In this document: positions 43,671 through 52,545 of the stretch, one piece after another | How the letters are laid out: each line of letters starts with the position of its first letter | Numbering within the stretch: position 1 is the stretch's first letter | DNA from: Caproicibacterium argilliputei | GTDB lineage: Bacteria; Bacillota; Clostridia; Oscillospirales; Acutalibacteraceae | Reading direction: 5' to 3' | Length of the DNA: 64,000 bases | NCBI RefSeq assembly: GCF_029211325.2 | Contig: NZ_CP135996.1 | Span: 1,178,001 to 1,242,000, forward strand | The notes under the pieces: model-generated | What the model saw: only the letters and a program-made list of their open reading frames with translations | What the model was told of the DNA's origin: nothing | The model's database searches: none | Translations under genes and position numbers: made by a program

Positions 43671-43704
43671 TGGAAGGGCTGCGGGTGTTCCCGCAGCCCT
43701 TCCA
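43671..43704. terminator. Perfect 15-bp hairpin between convergent genes
   Basis: TGGAAGGGCTGCGGG, TGTT, CCCGCAGCCCTTCCA. No T run on either strand, so it may work as a factor-aided or mRNA-stabilising structure for the convergent TSCPD and Cys-rich genes. Confidence 0.6.
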
Positions 43705-43733
43705 TCTATGAAGCCTTATTTACAGACTGTTTT

Positions 43734-43871
43734 TTAGCATCCGCAGCCATTGTTGCATCCGCAGCCGTCGCAGCTGCTGTTGTTGCCCCAACCACCGCAG
43801 CAGCAAAGGATGAGGATGATAATCAGGATGATCCAGCAGCCGCTGCTGTTGCCACAACCATTGTTACACAT
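43734..43871 (-). CDS. Cys-rich 45-residue membrane protein
   Basis: Minus-strand gene with AAGGAGGCATTTCAAT before the ATG (complement of 43869-43871). Eleven of 45 residues are Cys: MCNNGCGNSSGC, a strongly hydrophobic helix (WIILIIILIL), CCC, and a tail of CDGCGCNNGCGC. This resembles small Gly/Cys-rich sporulation or coat-associated peptides of Firmicutes (YjcZ-like) in layout but with many more Cys. Metal binding or disulfide cross-linking is possible. Function unknown. Confidence 0.7.
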   Translation of the reverse strand: MCNNGCGNSSGCWIILIIILILCCCGGWGNNSSCDGCGCNNGCGC

Positions 43872-44064
43872 ATTGAAATGCCTCCTTGTTTGTTGTTACA
43901 GTCCAGTATATTGCAGAAAGTCCAAATGTGTGAGAAACTTTTTTCAAAAGGATTAAACGGCTGCTTTTTCACAACTATTTCATAAACCTGTGGTATTCTG
44001 AAACTGCGGGATGGCAGCGTGCTTTGCGCTGCTGTTCAGTTTATGCCGGAAAGGACGGATTCGT

Positions 44065-44568
44065 ATGATATGCCAGTCCTGCGGGGAAAATCCCGCAACG
44101 ATGAAGATAAAAACAATTGTAAACGGCCGCCTCACAGAGTATGCTCTTTGTGCGGCCTGTGCGCACCGGCTGGGTTACACCACGCTGCTCAGCGGGCTGG
44201 ACCGCGGCTTTGGCAGCGTTTTCAGTGACTTCCTCGGAGAGGAGCAGTCGGAGCCGGAAGGCGAGCGCTGCCCCCAGTGCGGCGCGACCTTTGAGGAAAT
44301 CGCGCGGACAAATAGGGTGGGCTGCGCCCGCTGCTATGAAACATTTGCCGACCGGCTGCTGCCCATTGTGCAGCGGCTGTATGGCAGCGATATTCACTGC
44401 GGCAAAACACCGGGAGAAAACCTGCCCCAACCCCAGCCGCAAAGCCAGCTGGTTTTGATGCAGGAGGTGCTGCGTCAGGCTGTTGAGCAGGAAAAGGAAG
44501 AACGGCAGACACTGCTTTTGCAGGAGAGCCTGCGCCGTTTGGGAGGAGGTTCTTCGGATGAGCCATAA
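44065..44568 (+). CDS. mcsA: McsA-like zinc-finger activator of protein arginine kinase
   Basis: 167 residues from ATG 44065. Four CxxC zinc-binding motifs as in McsA: CQSC (3-6), CAAC, CPQC and CARC, spread over the first 100 residues, followed by a Gln-rich linker and a helical tail (LVLMQEVLRQAVEQEKEERQ) at the place of the UVR motif. In Bacillus it binds and activates McsB. The gene overlaps mcsB by 11 bases, but neither ctsR nor clpC lies beside them. The ribosome binding site AAAGGAC is fair. Confidence 0.88.
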   Translation: MICQSCGENPATMKIKTIVNGRLTEYALCAACAHRLGYTTLLSGLDRGFGSVFSDFLGEEQSEPEGERCPQCGATFEEIARTNRVGCARCYETFADRLLPIVQRLYGSDIHCGKTPGENLPQPQPQSQLVLMQEVLRQAVEQEKEERQTLLLQESLRRLGGGSSDEP

Positions 44569-45592
44569 ATGGTACGAAAGCACCGGACCGGACAGCGACG
44601 TGGTGCTTGGTTCCTGTGTTTGCATGATGCGCAATCTGGCAGATTTGCCATTCCCAGCGCGAATGTCGCGCTCTGACAAAGAGCGCAGCCGTCTGCGCGT
44701 TGAAAAGGCGCTGTGCGGGGTGCCCAATGCCGCTGGTGCTTTTCTGTGTGCGGATCTGGAGGATTTAGGCGAAACAGCGCGGGTTTCCTTTGTAGAGCGG
44801 CAACTCTGCACACCGGAGTTTATTGCGAAACCAGCGGGGCGCACACTGTTTTATACAGCAGATGAGCATGTGAGCATTATGGTGAATGGTGCCGACCATG
44901 TGCGCCTGCAGCTTGTCCTGCCGGGGTGCCAGCCCGGCAGCGCGCTGTCCGCGGCGGACACGCTCGACACCATGCTGGACCGTGTGCTTCGCTATGCATT
45001 TCATGGGGATATCGGCTATTTGACACAAAGTCTGACGGACTTGGGCACCGGCATGGTGCCCGCTTTGCTGCTGCATTTGCCCGCGCTGCAGCAGGGAGGA
45101 GCTGTGGAACGGCTTTCCAGCGACGTTGCGCAGCTTGGTTTTTCCCTGCGTGGCGTGTTCGATGGTGCAGTGGAGACTGCCGGTGCTGTGTTTGAATTGG
45201 CAAATCGCATTACGCTGGGCATCAGCGAAAAAAACGCGGTCGAAAATCTGCAGTCTATCGGCAGCCAACTGATTGAGCGGGAGCGGCGCGCGCGGACGGA
45301 ACTGCTGGCAACGGTCGAAGCACAGGATGCGGTTTCGCGCGGGCTTGCGGTGATGGTTGGTGCTCGTATGCTGGAGTTCGGCGAATTTCTGCACCTTTAT
45401 GCCAATGTGCGCATGGGGCTGTGTGCCGGCTTGGTTCATGGTCTGCGGCCGGAGCAGATGGATACGCTGCTGTTCGCCGTGCAGCCTGCCACAATGGTGC
45501 TGCGCGCAGGCAAGGCGCTGGACCCGCAGCAGCGCCAGACACGCCGCGCGCAGCTGGTCAGCGGTGCGCTTTCGGCTGCGCAGCGGCTCTAG
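44558..45592 (+). CDS. mcsB: McsB-like protein with decayed arginine-kinase motifs
   Basis: 344 residues from ATG 44558 (GGGAGGAGG). It aligns along its length with protein arginine kinase McsB (phosphagen kinase fold), yet the catalytic motifs are changed. The nucleotide-binding SSRIRLARN is GSCVCMMRN. The catalytic NEEDH is NGADH. The CPTNVGTGLRAS loop is SLTDLGTGMVPA. The RGxYGEGSEA loop is RGVFDGAVETA. Structural motifs around them (HLPAL, NRITLGISE, RMGL) persist. From known family chemistry it should not phosphorylate arginine and may be a regulatory pseudokinase. It is still tightly coupled to mcsA. Convergent with the next gene, overlapping 4 bases. Confidence 0.85.
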   Translation: MSHKWYESTGPDSDVVLGSCVCMMRNLADLPFPARMSRSDKERSRLRVEKALCGVPNAAGAFLCADLEDLGETARVSFVERQLCTPEFIAKPAGRTLFYTADEHVSIMVNGADHVRLQLVLPGCQPGSALSAADTLDTMLDRVLRYAFHGDIGYLTQSLTDLGTGMVPALLLHLPALQQGGAVERLSSDVAQLGFSLRGVFDGAVETAGAVFELANRITLGISEKNAVENLQSIGSQLIERERRARTELLATVEAQDAVSRGLAVMVGARMLEFGEFLHLYANVRMGLCAGLVHGLRPEQMDTLLFAVQPATMVLRAGKALDPQQRQTRRAQLVSGALSAAQRL

Positions 45593-46521
45593 TTTTCCTC
45601 TTTTGTAAAAACGGTTTCGATGATTTTGCTGCTCTCGGGCGGCGAGTACAGGAAGTGATCCATGTGGTCGCCGGTAAAGTAGTAGTGCGGTGGTTCTGGT
45701 TTGCTTTTTAAGTCAAAGGTATCGATAATGACTAATTTGACTTTCATGCGCGCCGGCAGAATGCTTTTGATGTAAACACTCGCCTGCTGGCCAGTCGTCA
45801 CGCTTTCGCGGCATTCGGCAAGTCCCGCGAGGTTTGGGGTAAGCTCCACAAAAATGCCGTAAGGTTCAATGCTGCGCACAATGCCGCCAACGGTTTCACC
45901 ACTGTGAAAATGCGCGGCGTTTTCTTCCCAGGTGCCCAGCAGTTCCCGCTGACTTAGCGTGATGCGCCGCCCTTCAATGCTGCGTACAACTGCGCGGATG
46001 TCCATACCGGTGGTGAAGCGCTGCCGTGGGTGCTCTATGCGCGAAACACTGATGGCATCAATCGGCATCAGAGCCACAATGCCGCAGCCGATGTCGACAA
46101 ACGCGCCGAAAGGCTCCAGATGGGTGATACGTGCGTCCAGCACATCCCCCGGAATCAGCTTGCTCAAGTAGTCCCGCCAACAGGCTTCCTGTGCGGCGCG
46201 GCGGGAAAGCAGTGCGGTGGTGTGCCCGTTTTCTTCTGAAAATCCGGTTATGTAAAAGCAGACCGGCCGGTTAACGCGGGAAAGCAGCGCGATGTCGCGC
46301 ACAGTGCCTTCGCGGATTCCCATGGCACCCTCTTCCCGGGGAATGATGCCCTGCATACAGCCGAGATTCACCACCAGATTGTGCTCGCTGTCACACAGAA
46401 TTGCACGGCTTTCTAAAATTTGACCGGCTCGCGCCGCCTGTGCCAGCGCTGCGGGGGTTCGCAGTGCCGCGCGGTTTTCCGCTTGCTCCAGCCGCCAGCC
46501 CTCGGGTTCATATCCAAACAT
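45589..46521 (-). CDS. S1 RNA-binding domain protein (ribosomal protein S1-like)
   Basis: 310 residues on the minus strand. At least two S1 OB-fold repeats are recognisable: GDVLDARITHLEPFGAFVDIGCGIVALMPID (about 150-180) and GETVGGIVRSIEPYGIFVELTPNLAGLAE (about 230-260). A poorer N-terminal repeat is at 30-65. Shorter than RpsA of proteobacteria and similar to the clostridial S1-like proteins of about 300 residues. Probably binds mRNA or the ribosome. GAGGTAGT before the ATG (complement of 46519-46521). Confidence 0.85.
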   Translation of the reverse strand: MFGYEPEGWRLEQAENRAALRTPAALAQAARAGQILESRAILCDSEHNLVVNLGCMQGIIPREEGAMGIREGTVRDIALLSRVNRPVCFYITGFSEENGHTTALLSRRAAQEACWRDYLSKLIPGDVLDARITHLEPFGAFVDIGCGIVALMPIDAISVSRIEHPRQRFTTGMDIRAVVRSIEGRRITLSQRELLGTWEENAAHFHSGETVGGIVRSIEPYGIFVELTPNLAGLAECRESVTTGQQASVYIKSILPARMKVKLVIIDTFDLKSKPEPPHYYFTGDHMDHFLYSPPESSKIIETVFTKEEN

Positions 46522-46594
46522 TTGACTACCTCCTTTTTGCCGATACTTTTTACTTATATGCAGCAGAAAGTCTGCGAATACCGATGGACAGGAC

Positions 46595-46623
46595 TTGCAT
46601 TACCGGAAAGAATTCTGTACAAT
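46595..46623 (+). promoter_or_regulatory. Promoter of the cyclophilin-trxA unit
   Basis: TTGCAT (46595-46600), 17-bp spacer, TACAAT (46618-46623), about 75 bases before the start. Confidence 0.6.
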
Positions 46624-46699
46624 AAATTTTATCTGTGTTTCGTTTGCAGAAAACGGTTCTGCTTCCGCAGAATCATGAAAGAAGGATGCGTTAAAAAAG

Positions 46700-47611
46700 A
46701 TGCAGTTAAAAAAGAGATTGACAGCCGCCGCGCTGGCTTTGGCAGTTGCGCTGGCTGTTGCGGGCTGCGGCTCGTCTGCCGGCGGTGCTTCGTCTGCGGC
46801 AGATACGGACAGCCAGGCAGCAAGCAGTGCGGCTTCCGCACAGTCGGCGGCGTCCGGCAGCGATACTTCCTCCGAGTCCGCTGTTCGGCCGGATGACGGA
46901 AAGAAACTGGGCTATCAGCTGGAAAAACCTGCGGTAGGAGAAGAAGTTGCGGTTCTGCAGACCAGTCTGGGCACCATCAAGGTACGTCTGTTTCCGGAGG
47001 CTGCGCCGAAAACCGTGGAGAATTTTAAAGGGTTGATTAAAAAAGGATATTACAACGGTGTGACCTTTCACCGTGTCATTAAGGATTTTATGATTCAGTC
47101 CGGCGACCCCACCGCTACCGGCAGCGGCGGTGACAGCATTTGGAACGAAAATTTTTCCGATGAGTTTAATGCCAATTTGGTCAATCTGCGTGGTTCCCTT
47201 GCCATGGCAAACAGTGGGTACAACACAAACGGCAGCCAGTTCTTTATTAACCAGGCGCCCAAAGTTGAAAGTACCCGCTGGGATCAGGTTGCAAGTATGT
47301 ACAAACAGCTGGAGTCTTATGATAAGAGCGAGTGGTCACAGTTTGCAAACAGTTCGCAGTATTACTCGATTCTGGACCCAAACAAACTGACCGATGCTTA
47401 CAAAGCCCTTTACGAAAAACAGGGCGGAAACCCGAATTTGGACGGTGCCTACAATGCCTTTACACCGCCGCGCGGTCACTCTGTGTTCGGTCAGGTTTAC
47501 GAAGGGTTGGACATTGTGGACAAAATTGCAGCAGTGAAAGTAGACAGTGCAGACAAGCCGCTTTCTACGGTAAAAATTGTCAAAGCAACACTTGAAAAAT
47601 ATGCGGGATAA
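46700..47611 (+). CDS. Cyclophilin-type peptidyl-prolyl isomerase, lipoprotein
   Basis: 303 residues. Signal peptide with lipobox ALAVAGC (Cys 23), an Ala/Ser-rich linker (about 24-65), then a cyclophilin domain: FKGLIKKGYYNGVTFHRVIKDFMIQSGDPTATGSGG (catalytic Arg in FHRV and Gln-Ser-Gly), GSLAMANSGYNTNGSQFFI, and GHSVFGQVYEGLDIVDKI. A charged insertion of about 60 residues (SKYKQLESYDKSEW-like) interrupts the domain. It should assist folding of secreted proteins at the outer membrane face. Probably cotranscribed with trxA. Confidence 0.92.
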   Translation: MQLKKRLTAAALALAVALAVAGCGSSAGGASSAADTDSQAASSAASAQSAASGSDTSSESAVRPDDGKKLGYQLEKPAVGEEVAVLQTSLGTIKVRLFPEAAPKTVENFKGLIKKGYYNGVTFHRVIKDFMIQSGDPTATGSGGDSIWNENFSDEFNANLVNLRGSLAMANSGYNTNGSQFFINQAPKVESTRWDQVASMYKQLESYDKSEWSQFANSSQYYSILDPNKLTDAYKALYEKQGGNPNLDGAYNAFTPPRGHSVFGQVYEGLDIVDKIAAVKVDSADKPLSTVKIVKATLEKYAG

Positions 47612-47666
47612 TGGTATGCTGTGTTTGGAATACGGAAATACTGAAAGCGGAAGGGAAGGATCATAA

Positions 47667-47987
47667 ATGGCGGAATTAATTCATGCAGATGAAGCTGTGT
47701 TTGACAAAACGCTGAAAGAGAACAAGGTTGTCCTTTGCGATTTTTGGGCAACCTGGTGCGGTCCCTGCAAAATGCTTGGGCCGGTCATCGAACAGCTTGC
47801 GCAGGAGTACGATGGGCGTGTGGCGGTTATGAAAGTGGATGTGGACAAAAACCAGGATCTTGCGGCGAAATTTGCCGTAATGAGCATCCCAACAGTTTTT
47901 GTTTTCCGTGACGGCAGTCCGGTGGACAGCAAGGTTGGCGCTATGCCGGTTGATGACTACCGTAAAATGTTGGATGCGGTTTTATAA
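47667..47987 (+). CDS. trxA: Thioredoxin
   Basis: 106 residues with the active site WATWCGPCKM (Cys 32 and 35 region), cis-Pro in MSIPTVFVF and the final alpha helix. Normal length. Cytosolic disulfide reductase. RBS GGAAGGGAAGG, 55 bases after the isomerase gene; terminator follows. Confidence 0.97.
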   Translation: MAELIHADEAVFDKTLKENKVVLCDFWATWCGPCKMLGPVIEQLAQEYDGRVAVMKVDVDKNQDLAAKFAVMSIPTVFVFRDGSPVDSKVGAMPVDDYRKMLDAVL

Positions 47988-48000
47988 CGTAGAAAATACA

Positions 48001-48047
48001 GAAAGATGCCCGCGACAGAGCAAAACTTTGGCGCGGGCATCTTTCTG
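48001..48047 (+). terminator. Intrinsic terminator of trxA
   Basis: GAAAGATGCCCGCG and CGCGGGCATCTTTC form a perfect 14-bp stem. Confidence 0.88.
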
Positions 48048-48063
48048 TAGCAGCGGCTTTTCC

Positions 48064-48093
48064 TTGACAAGCATCTAGATGAAGTGCTATCAT
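48064..48093 (+). promoter_or_regulatory. pyrG promoter
   Basis: TTGACA (48064-48069), 18-bp spacer, TATCAT (48088-48093), 67 bases before the chosen start. The G-run needed for reiterative-transcription control of pyrG as in Bacillus is not visible at the start point. Confidence 0.6.
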
Positions 48094-48159
48094 TAAAACA
48101 ATTGTTTTTTGTCGGGAGCAGGCAAAAAAGAGAGAAATCTTATGCGTATGGAGGATGTT

Positions 48160-49770
48160 ATGGCAGCAAAATATATCTTTGTCACAGGCGGTGTCGTTTC
48201 AGGATTGGGAAAGGGAATTACAGCTGCTTCCCTTGGCCGTTTACTGAAAGCGCGCGGTCTGCGTGTTACCATGCAGAAATTTGACCCTTACCTGAATGTG
48301 GACCCAGGTACCATGAATCCGTTTCAGCATGGTGAAGTTTTCGTGACGGATGACGGCGCGGAAACTGATTTGGATTTGGGGCACTACGAGCGGTTTATTG
48401 ACGAAAGCCTGACGCAGAACAGCAATGTTACCTCCGGACGTATTTACTACAACGTGATTCAGAAAGAGCGCAACGGTGACTACGGCGGGGGCACCGTACA
48501 GGTTATTCCGCACATCACCAACGAAATTAAGGAGCGCATTTCTGCCGCGCGGGACAACGTTGATGTGGCAATCATCGAAGTTGGCGGTACTGTCGGCGAT
48601 ATCGAAAGTCAGCCTTTTTTGGAGGCCATTCGCCAGTTTGCAACCGAAGAGGGCCGCGAAAACTGTATGTTCATCCATGTTACGCTGGTTCCATATCTGA
48701 ACTGTTCCCATGAGCATAAATCTAAACCAACGCAGCACAGCGTTAAGGAGCTGCTTTCTATCGGCATTCAGCCGGATGTGATTGTGCTGCGCTCCGAAAA
48801 GAAAATCGGCGAGGATATCAAAAAGAAAATCGCGCTGTTCTGCAATGTGCGTGAAGACTGCGTGATTGAGAACCTGGACTTGCCGCTTTTATATGAAGTT
48901 CCGCTTGCGCTGCGCGATGAAAAGCTAGACGAAATTGTCTGCCGTCGCCTGGCGCTGGATACGCGCGGGCCGGATCTTGCGGACTGGATCAGCATGGTGC
49001 ACACGGCGCTTTCTATGACCGACAGTGTCAACATTGCTCTGGTTGGCAAGTATGTGGAACTGCATGATGCCTATCTCAGCGTTGCAGAAGCGCTCACGCA
49101 TGGCGGGATTGGCAACAATGTCAAGGTCAATGTGCAGTGGATTGACTCCGAAAAAATCACGCCGGAGAATGTGGCGGATATTCTGAAAGACGCAGACGGT
49201 GTTTTGGTGCCGGGCGGCTTTGGCGAGCGCGGCATTGAGGGCATGATCACCGCGATTCATTGGGCGCGTGTCAATCGGGTGCCGCTGCTGGGCATCTGCT
49301 TGGGTATGCAGCTCTGCATTGTGGAGTACGCACGCAACGTGATGGGAATTGCGGACGCGAATTCGGCAGAGTTTGATCCACAGAGCAAAAATCATGTCAT
49401 TGACCTGATGCCGGAGCAGAAGGACGTAGAGCAGTTGGGCGGCACCATGCGCCTGGGCAAATATCCGTGCAAGCTTACCTCCGGCACGCTGGCGTGGCGG
49501 CTTTACAACCAGGAGCCTCTGGTTTACGAGCGCCATCGTCACCGCTTTGAAGTTAACAACGAGTACCGCAGCCGTATGGAAGAAGCGGGTGTAACCTTCG
49601 CCGGCAAGAGCCCGGATGACCGCATTGTAGAGATGATGGAAGTAGACGCCAATCCGTTCTTTATCGGCAGCCAATTTCATCCAGAATTTAAGTCCCGCCC
49701 AAACCGCCCGCATCCGCTGTTTAAAGGTCTGGTGGGGGCAGCAAAGGCATATCAGGCAGAAAAAAAATGA
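48160..49770 (+). CDS. pyrG: CTP synthase
   Basis: 536 residues from ATG 48160, chosen for GGAGG nine bases upstream and because the family starts [20 protein letters not shown]-terminal synthetase domain with ATP/UTP site, [19 protein letters not shown] and [10 protein letters not shown]-terminal glutamine amidotransferase with nucleophile Cys in [11 protein letters not shown] (near 390) and His/Glu in [11 protein letters not shown]. Makes CTP from UTP and glutamine. Monocistronic, between its own promoter and a shared terminator. Confidence 0.98.
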   Translation: MAAKYIFVTGGVVSGLGKGITAASLGRLLKARGLRVTMQKFDPYLNVDPGTMNPFQHGEVFVTDDGAETDLDLGHYERFIDESLTQNSNVTSGRIYYNVIQKERNGDYGGGTVQVIPHITNEIKERISAARDNVDVAIIEVGGTVGDIESQPFLEAIRQFATEEGRENCMFIHVTLVPYLNCSHEHKSKPTQHSVKELLSIGIQPDVIVLRSEKKIGEDIKKKIALFCNVREDCVIENLDLPLLYEVPLALRDEKLDEIVCRRLALDTRGPDLADWISMVHTALSMTDSVNIALVGKYVELHDAYLSVAEALTHGGIGNNVKVNVQWIDSEKITPENVADILKDADGVLVPGGFGERGIEGMITAIHWARVNRVPLLGICLGMQLCIVEYARNVMGIADANSAEFDPQSKNHVIDLMPEQKDVEQLGGTMRLGKYPCKLTSGTLAWRLYNQEPLVYERHRHRFEVNNEYRSRMEEAGVTFAGKSPDDRIVEMMEVDANPFFIGSQFHPEFKSRPNRPHPLFKGLVGAAKAYQAEKK

Positions 49771-49790
49771 CGTGTCGGTTTTGACACAGA

Positions 49791-49838
49791 AAAAATCCAG
49801 CCGTTACGGGAGCTTCCCGAATCCGGCTGGATTTTTAT
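49791..49838. terminator. Bidirectional terminator between pyrG and rex
   Basis: AAAAATCCAGCCG and CGGCTGGATTTTT with an inner CGGGA/TCCCG stem. It serves pyrG and, in the other direction, the acn-traX-icd-rex group. Confidence 0.92.
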
Positions 49839-50500
49839 ATTTGCACTTTTTGGGGTTTTTGAGCTTCCGGTGCGTTGCTGATGCAGTAGCACAGCGTCAG
49901 CAGGCTGTCATTCAGATGTACGTTTTCTACAACCGCATTCGGATACTTCATGTTGATGTCGTAATGGCTGAAGTTCCAGTAGTTGTGAATCCCCAGTGGA
50001 TAAAGCCGGTCAACCGTTGCTTCCACAGCAGTGCGCGGAATGCAGAGGACGGCCATTTCAGGCTTTTTCTCTTTGCAGAAATTTTCAAAGCAAGCGGTGT
50101 TCAAAACTTCCATTCCACGAATCACCGTACCGATTTTCTGCGGCGCGTCATCAAAAATACCGATTAGTTCAAATCCGAGCTGCTCAAAGTTCATGTGCGC
50201 GGCGATGGCGCGCCCCAGATTGCCGGCGCCGAACAGCACGGTGCGGTAGTTATGCTCTACCCCGAGGATATGGCCGATTTCTGCGGCAAGCTGCTCGACA
50301 ATGTAGCCGTATCCCTGCTGACCGAAACCACCGAAGCAGTTTAAGTCCTGCCGAATTTGCGAAGCGGTCAAGCCCAGCTTTCCGGAAAGCTCCGTAGAGG
50401 AAATGCGGGTGACACCGTCGCGCTTCAGCTGATTCAGAAAGCGGTAGTACCGCGGCAGGCGTCGGATAACAGACATCGAAATATTTTCACGTTTGGGCAT
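49835..50500 (-). CDS. rex: Redox-sensing transcriptional repressor Rex
   Basis: 221 residues from ATG 50500 (AAGGA seven bases upstream on the minus strand). N-terminal winged helix (VIRRLPRYYRFLNQLKRDGVTRISSTELSGKLGLTASQIRQDL, with the QIRQDLNCFGGFGQQGYGY core) and C-terminal Rossmann fold GAGNLGRAIAAH for NADH/NAD+ sensing. Represses fermentation and energy genes at low NADH. It lies 78 bases after icd without a clear terminator between them, so it may be the last gene of the acn operon, whose promoter carries a Rex-like site. Confidence 0.96.
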   Translation of the reverse strand: MPKRENISMSVIRRLPRYYRFLNQLKRDGVTRISSTELSGKLGLTASQIRQDLNCFGGFGQQGYGYIVEQLAAEIGHILGVEHNYRTVLFGAGNLGRAIAAHMNFEQLGFELIGIFDDAPQKIGTVIRGMEVLNTACFENFCKEKKPEMAVLCIPRTAVEATVDRLYPLGIHNYWNFSHYDINMKYPNAVVENVHLNDSLLTLCYCISNAPEAQKPQKVQI

Positions 50501-50578
50501 GAACAATCCTTCTTTCTGCGAAGCAGCGGCTGCTGCCCCAAAGGCCTGCGTCCGTATGCACGCAATTTTAAAATCAAA

Positions 50579-51787
50579 TCACAGCAGCGGCTCCAGGCGC
50601 GCTGCAATTTCTTTCAGAAAGGTTTCCGTGTCGGCTTTGCGCTTGGTTGGCAGGCTGGAAAGCTGATAGAGGTCGCCCGTCATTACACCGTCGGCAATGG
50701 TCTGCAGCGCGGCTTTCTCCAACTTTTCACCAAACGCCTGCAGTCGGGGCAGTGCGTCCAGTTCTCCGCGCTTTTTCAGTGCACCGCTCCAGGCAAAGAG
50801 CGTGGCAATGCTGTTGGTGCTGGTTGGCTCGCCCTTGAGGTATTTATAGTAGTGACGCTGCACGGTGCCGTGTGCGGCTTCATATTCGTAAACACCGGCA
50901 GGGGAAACCAGAACGCTCGTCATCATGGCCAAACTGCCGAAGGCTGTTGCCACCATGTCGCTCATGACATCGCCGTCGTAGTTCTTGCACGCCCAGATGT
51001 AGCCACCCTCACTGCGGATGACACGCGCAACGGCATCATCAATCAGCGTGTAGAAGTACGTAATGCCGGCGTTTTTAAACTTTTCCTGATACTCCGTTTC
51101 AAAGATTTCCTGGAAAATATCCTTAAATCGATGGTCGTATTTTTTGGAGATGGTGTCTTTGGAGGAAAACCACAAATCCTGCTTGGTGGTCAATGCATAG
51201 TCGAAGCAGGCGTGCGCGAAAGAGGCGATGGAAGCATCCAGGTTGTGCTGCCCCTGCACGATGCCTGCGCCATCAAAGGTATGAATGGTCTGACGGGTTT
51301 CCCGACCGTCTTTGTCCGTTACGACCAGTTCTGCTTTTGCGCCGGCGAGTACGGTCATTTCCACGTTTTTATAGAGATCACCGTAAGCGTGGCGGGCAAT
51401 CGTGATCGGCTTTTTCCAGCTTGGGAGGAACGGTGTAACTCCCTTTACCAGAATCGGCGCACGAAACACGGTGCCGTCCAGAATGGCGCGGATGGTTCCG
51501 TTCGGGCTTTTCCACATCTGGTGCAGGTTGTATTCTTTGACGCGGGCGGCGTTTGGCGTAATGGTTGCGCATTTAACGCCAACGCCGTATTTTTTGGTTG
51601 CCTGCGCAGCTTCCACAGTTACCTTGTCCGCAGTTTCGTCGCGGTGCTTAAGCCCTAGGTCGTAGTATTCCGTTTTCAGGTCAACATAAGGCTCCAACAG
51701 AATTTCCTTGATCATTTTCCAGAGGATGCGGGTCATTTCGTCGCCGTCCATTTCGACCAGCGGCGTTTTCATTTGTATTTTATCCAT
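50579..51787 (-). CDS. icd: NADP-dependent isocitrate dehydrogenase (eukaryotic-like type II)
   Basis: 402 residues. Starts [28 protein letters not shown], typical of the homodimeric type II NADP-IDH. Substrate-binding KSPNGTIR, catalytic Tyr/Lys region, the metal-binding [22 protein letters not shown] stretch and the cofactor loop [14 protein letters not shown] are present. Converts isocitrate to 2-oxoglutarate. Lies 35 bases after traX and two genes after aconitase, giving the oxidative branch to glutamate. No citrate synthase gene is in the window. Confidence 0.96.
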   Translation of the reverse strand: MDKIQMKTPLVEMDGDEMTRILWKMIKEILLEPYVDLKTEYYDLGLKHRDETADKVTVEAAQATKKYGVGVKCATITPNAARVKEYNLHQMWKSPNGTIRAILDGTVFRAPILVKGVTPFLPSWKKPITIARHAYGDLYKNVEMTVLAGAKAELVVTDKDGRETRQTIHTFDGAGIVQGQHNLDASIASFAHACFDYALTTKQDLWFSSKDTISKKYDHRFKDIFQEIFETEYQEKFKNAGITYFYTLIDDAVARVIRSEGGYIWACKNYDGDVMSDMVATAFGSLAMMTSVLVSPAGVYEYEAAHGTVQRHYYKYLKGEPTSTNSIATLFAWSGALKKRGELDALPRLQAFGEKLEKAALQTIADGVMTGDLYQLSSLPTKRKADTETFLKEIAARLEPLL

Positions 51788-51822
51788 TTAAGGGTACCTC
51801 CATGAATCAAAATTGCCGAAGT

Positions 51823-52545
51823 TTAAGAAATTGGAAATTCGAGCAGACCAAGCAGCAACAGATGGACGGGATAAAAAATGTAAAAAGCCCATTTGTTCAG
51901 CCGCGGATGTGTCTCGCCGCCGCGCCTGCCGTTGTACAGGGCGAGTGGGAAAAGCGCCAGCAAAACGCACAGCTGCATGGCAAACAGCCGCATCGACCGC
52001 AGTTGGGAGAAAAATGCCGCACAGACTAGGGCGGAAAGAATAAATCCCAGTGCCTGCTTTTTAAAATCACCGCGGTAGATCCAGAATACCAGCGTGAACA
52101 CCACGCCAAAAATCGGCCAGTCGCCCAAAAGCGTGGCGGCTATGCAGCCGGCAATCGCCAGAACGCGCAGCGCGGTGTTTTGAATCCGGTCATAGGAAAG
52201 AATTGCCAGCAGAGAAAAAAACAGCGTCCAGATCATTCCGGTTTCAGGCCGCAGTGTGCCGCTTTCAAAATAGGAATAGCAGGGCCACGACAGCAGTGCG
52301 AAAACGCCGAGCCGTAACAGGTACTTGCGCACATTGTGCGTGTAGTGATAGCCTTCTGCCAGAAAGAAGCACATACAGGGCGCCGTGATACGGCCGAAGG
52401 CGTGCAGGGCAAAGCCTGCCGCCGAAAGTGTCGGAACAAATGCCCATGCAATATGGTCAATCAACATACACGCAATGGCGAACCACTTGATGGCGCTGGC
52501 ACTCAGCCCGCGCTGTGCAGGCGCTGAGAAAGTTTCTGTTTTCAT
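51823..52545 (-). CDS. TraX-family integral membrane protein
   Basis: 240 residues with seven or so hydrophobic helices and the TraX pattern SASAIKWFAIACMLIDHIAWAFVP, FGRITAPCMCFFLAEGYHYT and FYIFYPVHLLLLGLL. TraX homologues are putative membrane acyltransferases; the F-plasmid member acetylates pilin. It overlaps the acn stop by 4 bases (ATGA) and sits between acn and icd, an unusual place. No pilus genes nearby, so a surface-polymer substrate is more likely. Confidence 0.85.
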   Translation of the reverse strand: MKTETFSAPAQRGLSASAIKWFAIACMLIDHIAWAFVPTLSAAGFALHAFGRITAPCMCFFLAEGYHYTHNVRKYLLRLGVFALLSWPCYSYFESGTLRPETGMIWTLFFSLLAILSYDRIQNTALRVLAIAGCIAATLLGDWPIFGVVFTLVFWIYRGDFKKQALGFILSALVCAAFFSQLRSMRLFAMQLCVLLALFPLALYNGRRGGETHPRLNKWAFYIFYPVHLLLLGLLEFPIS

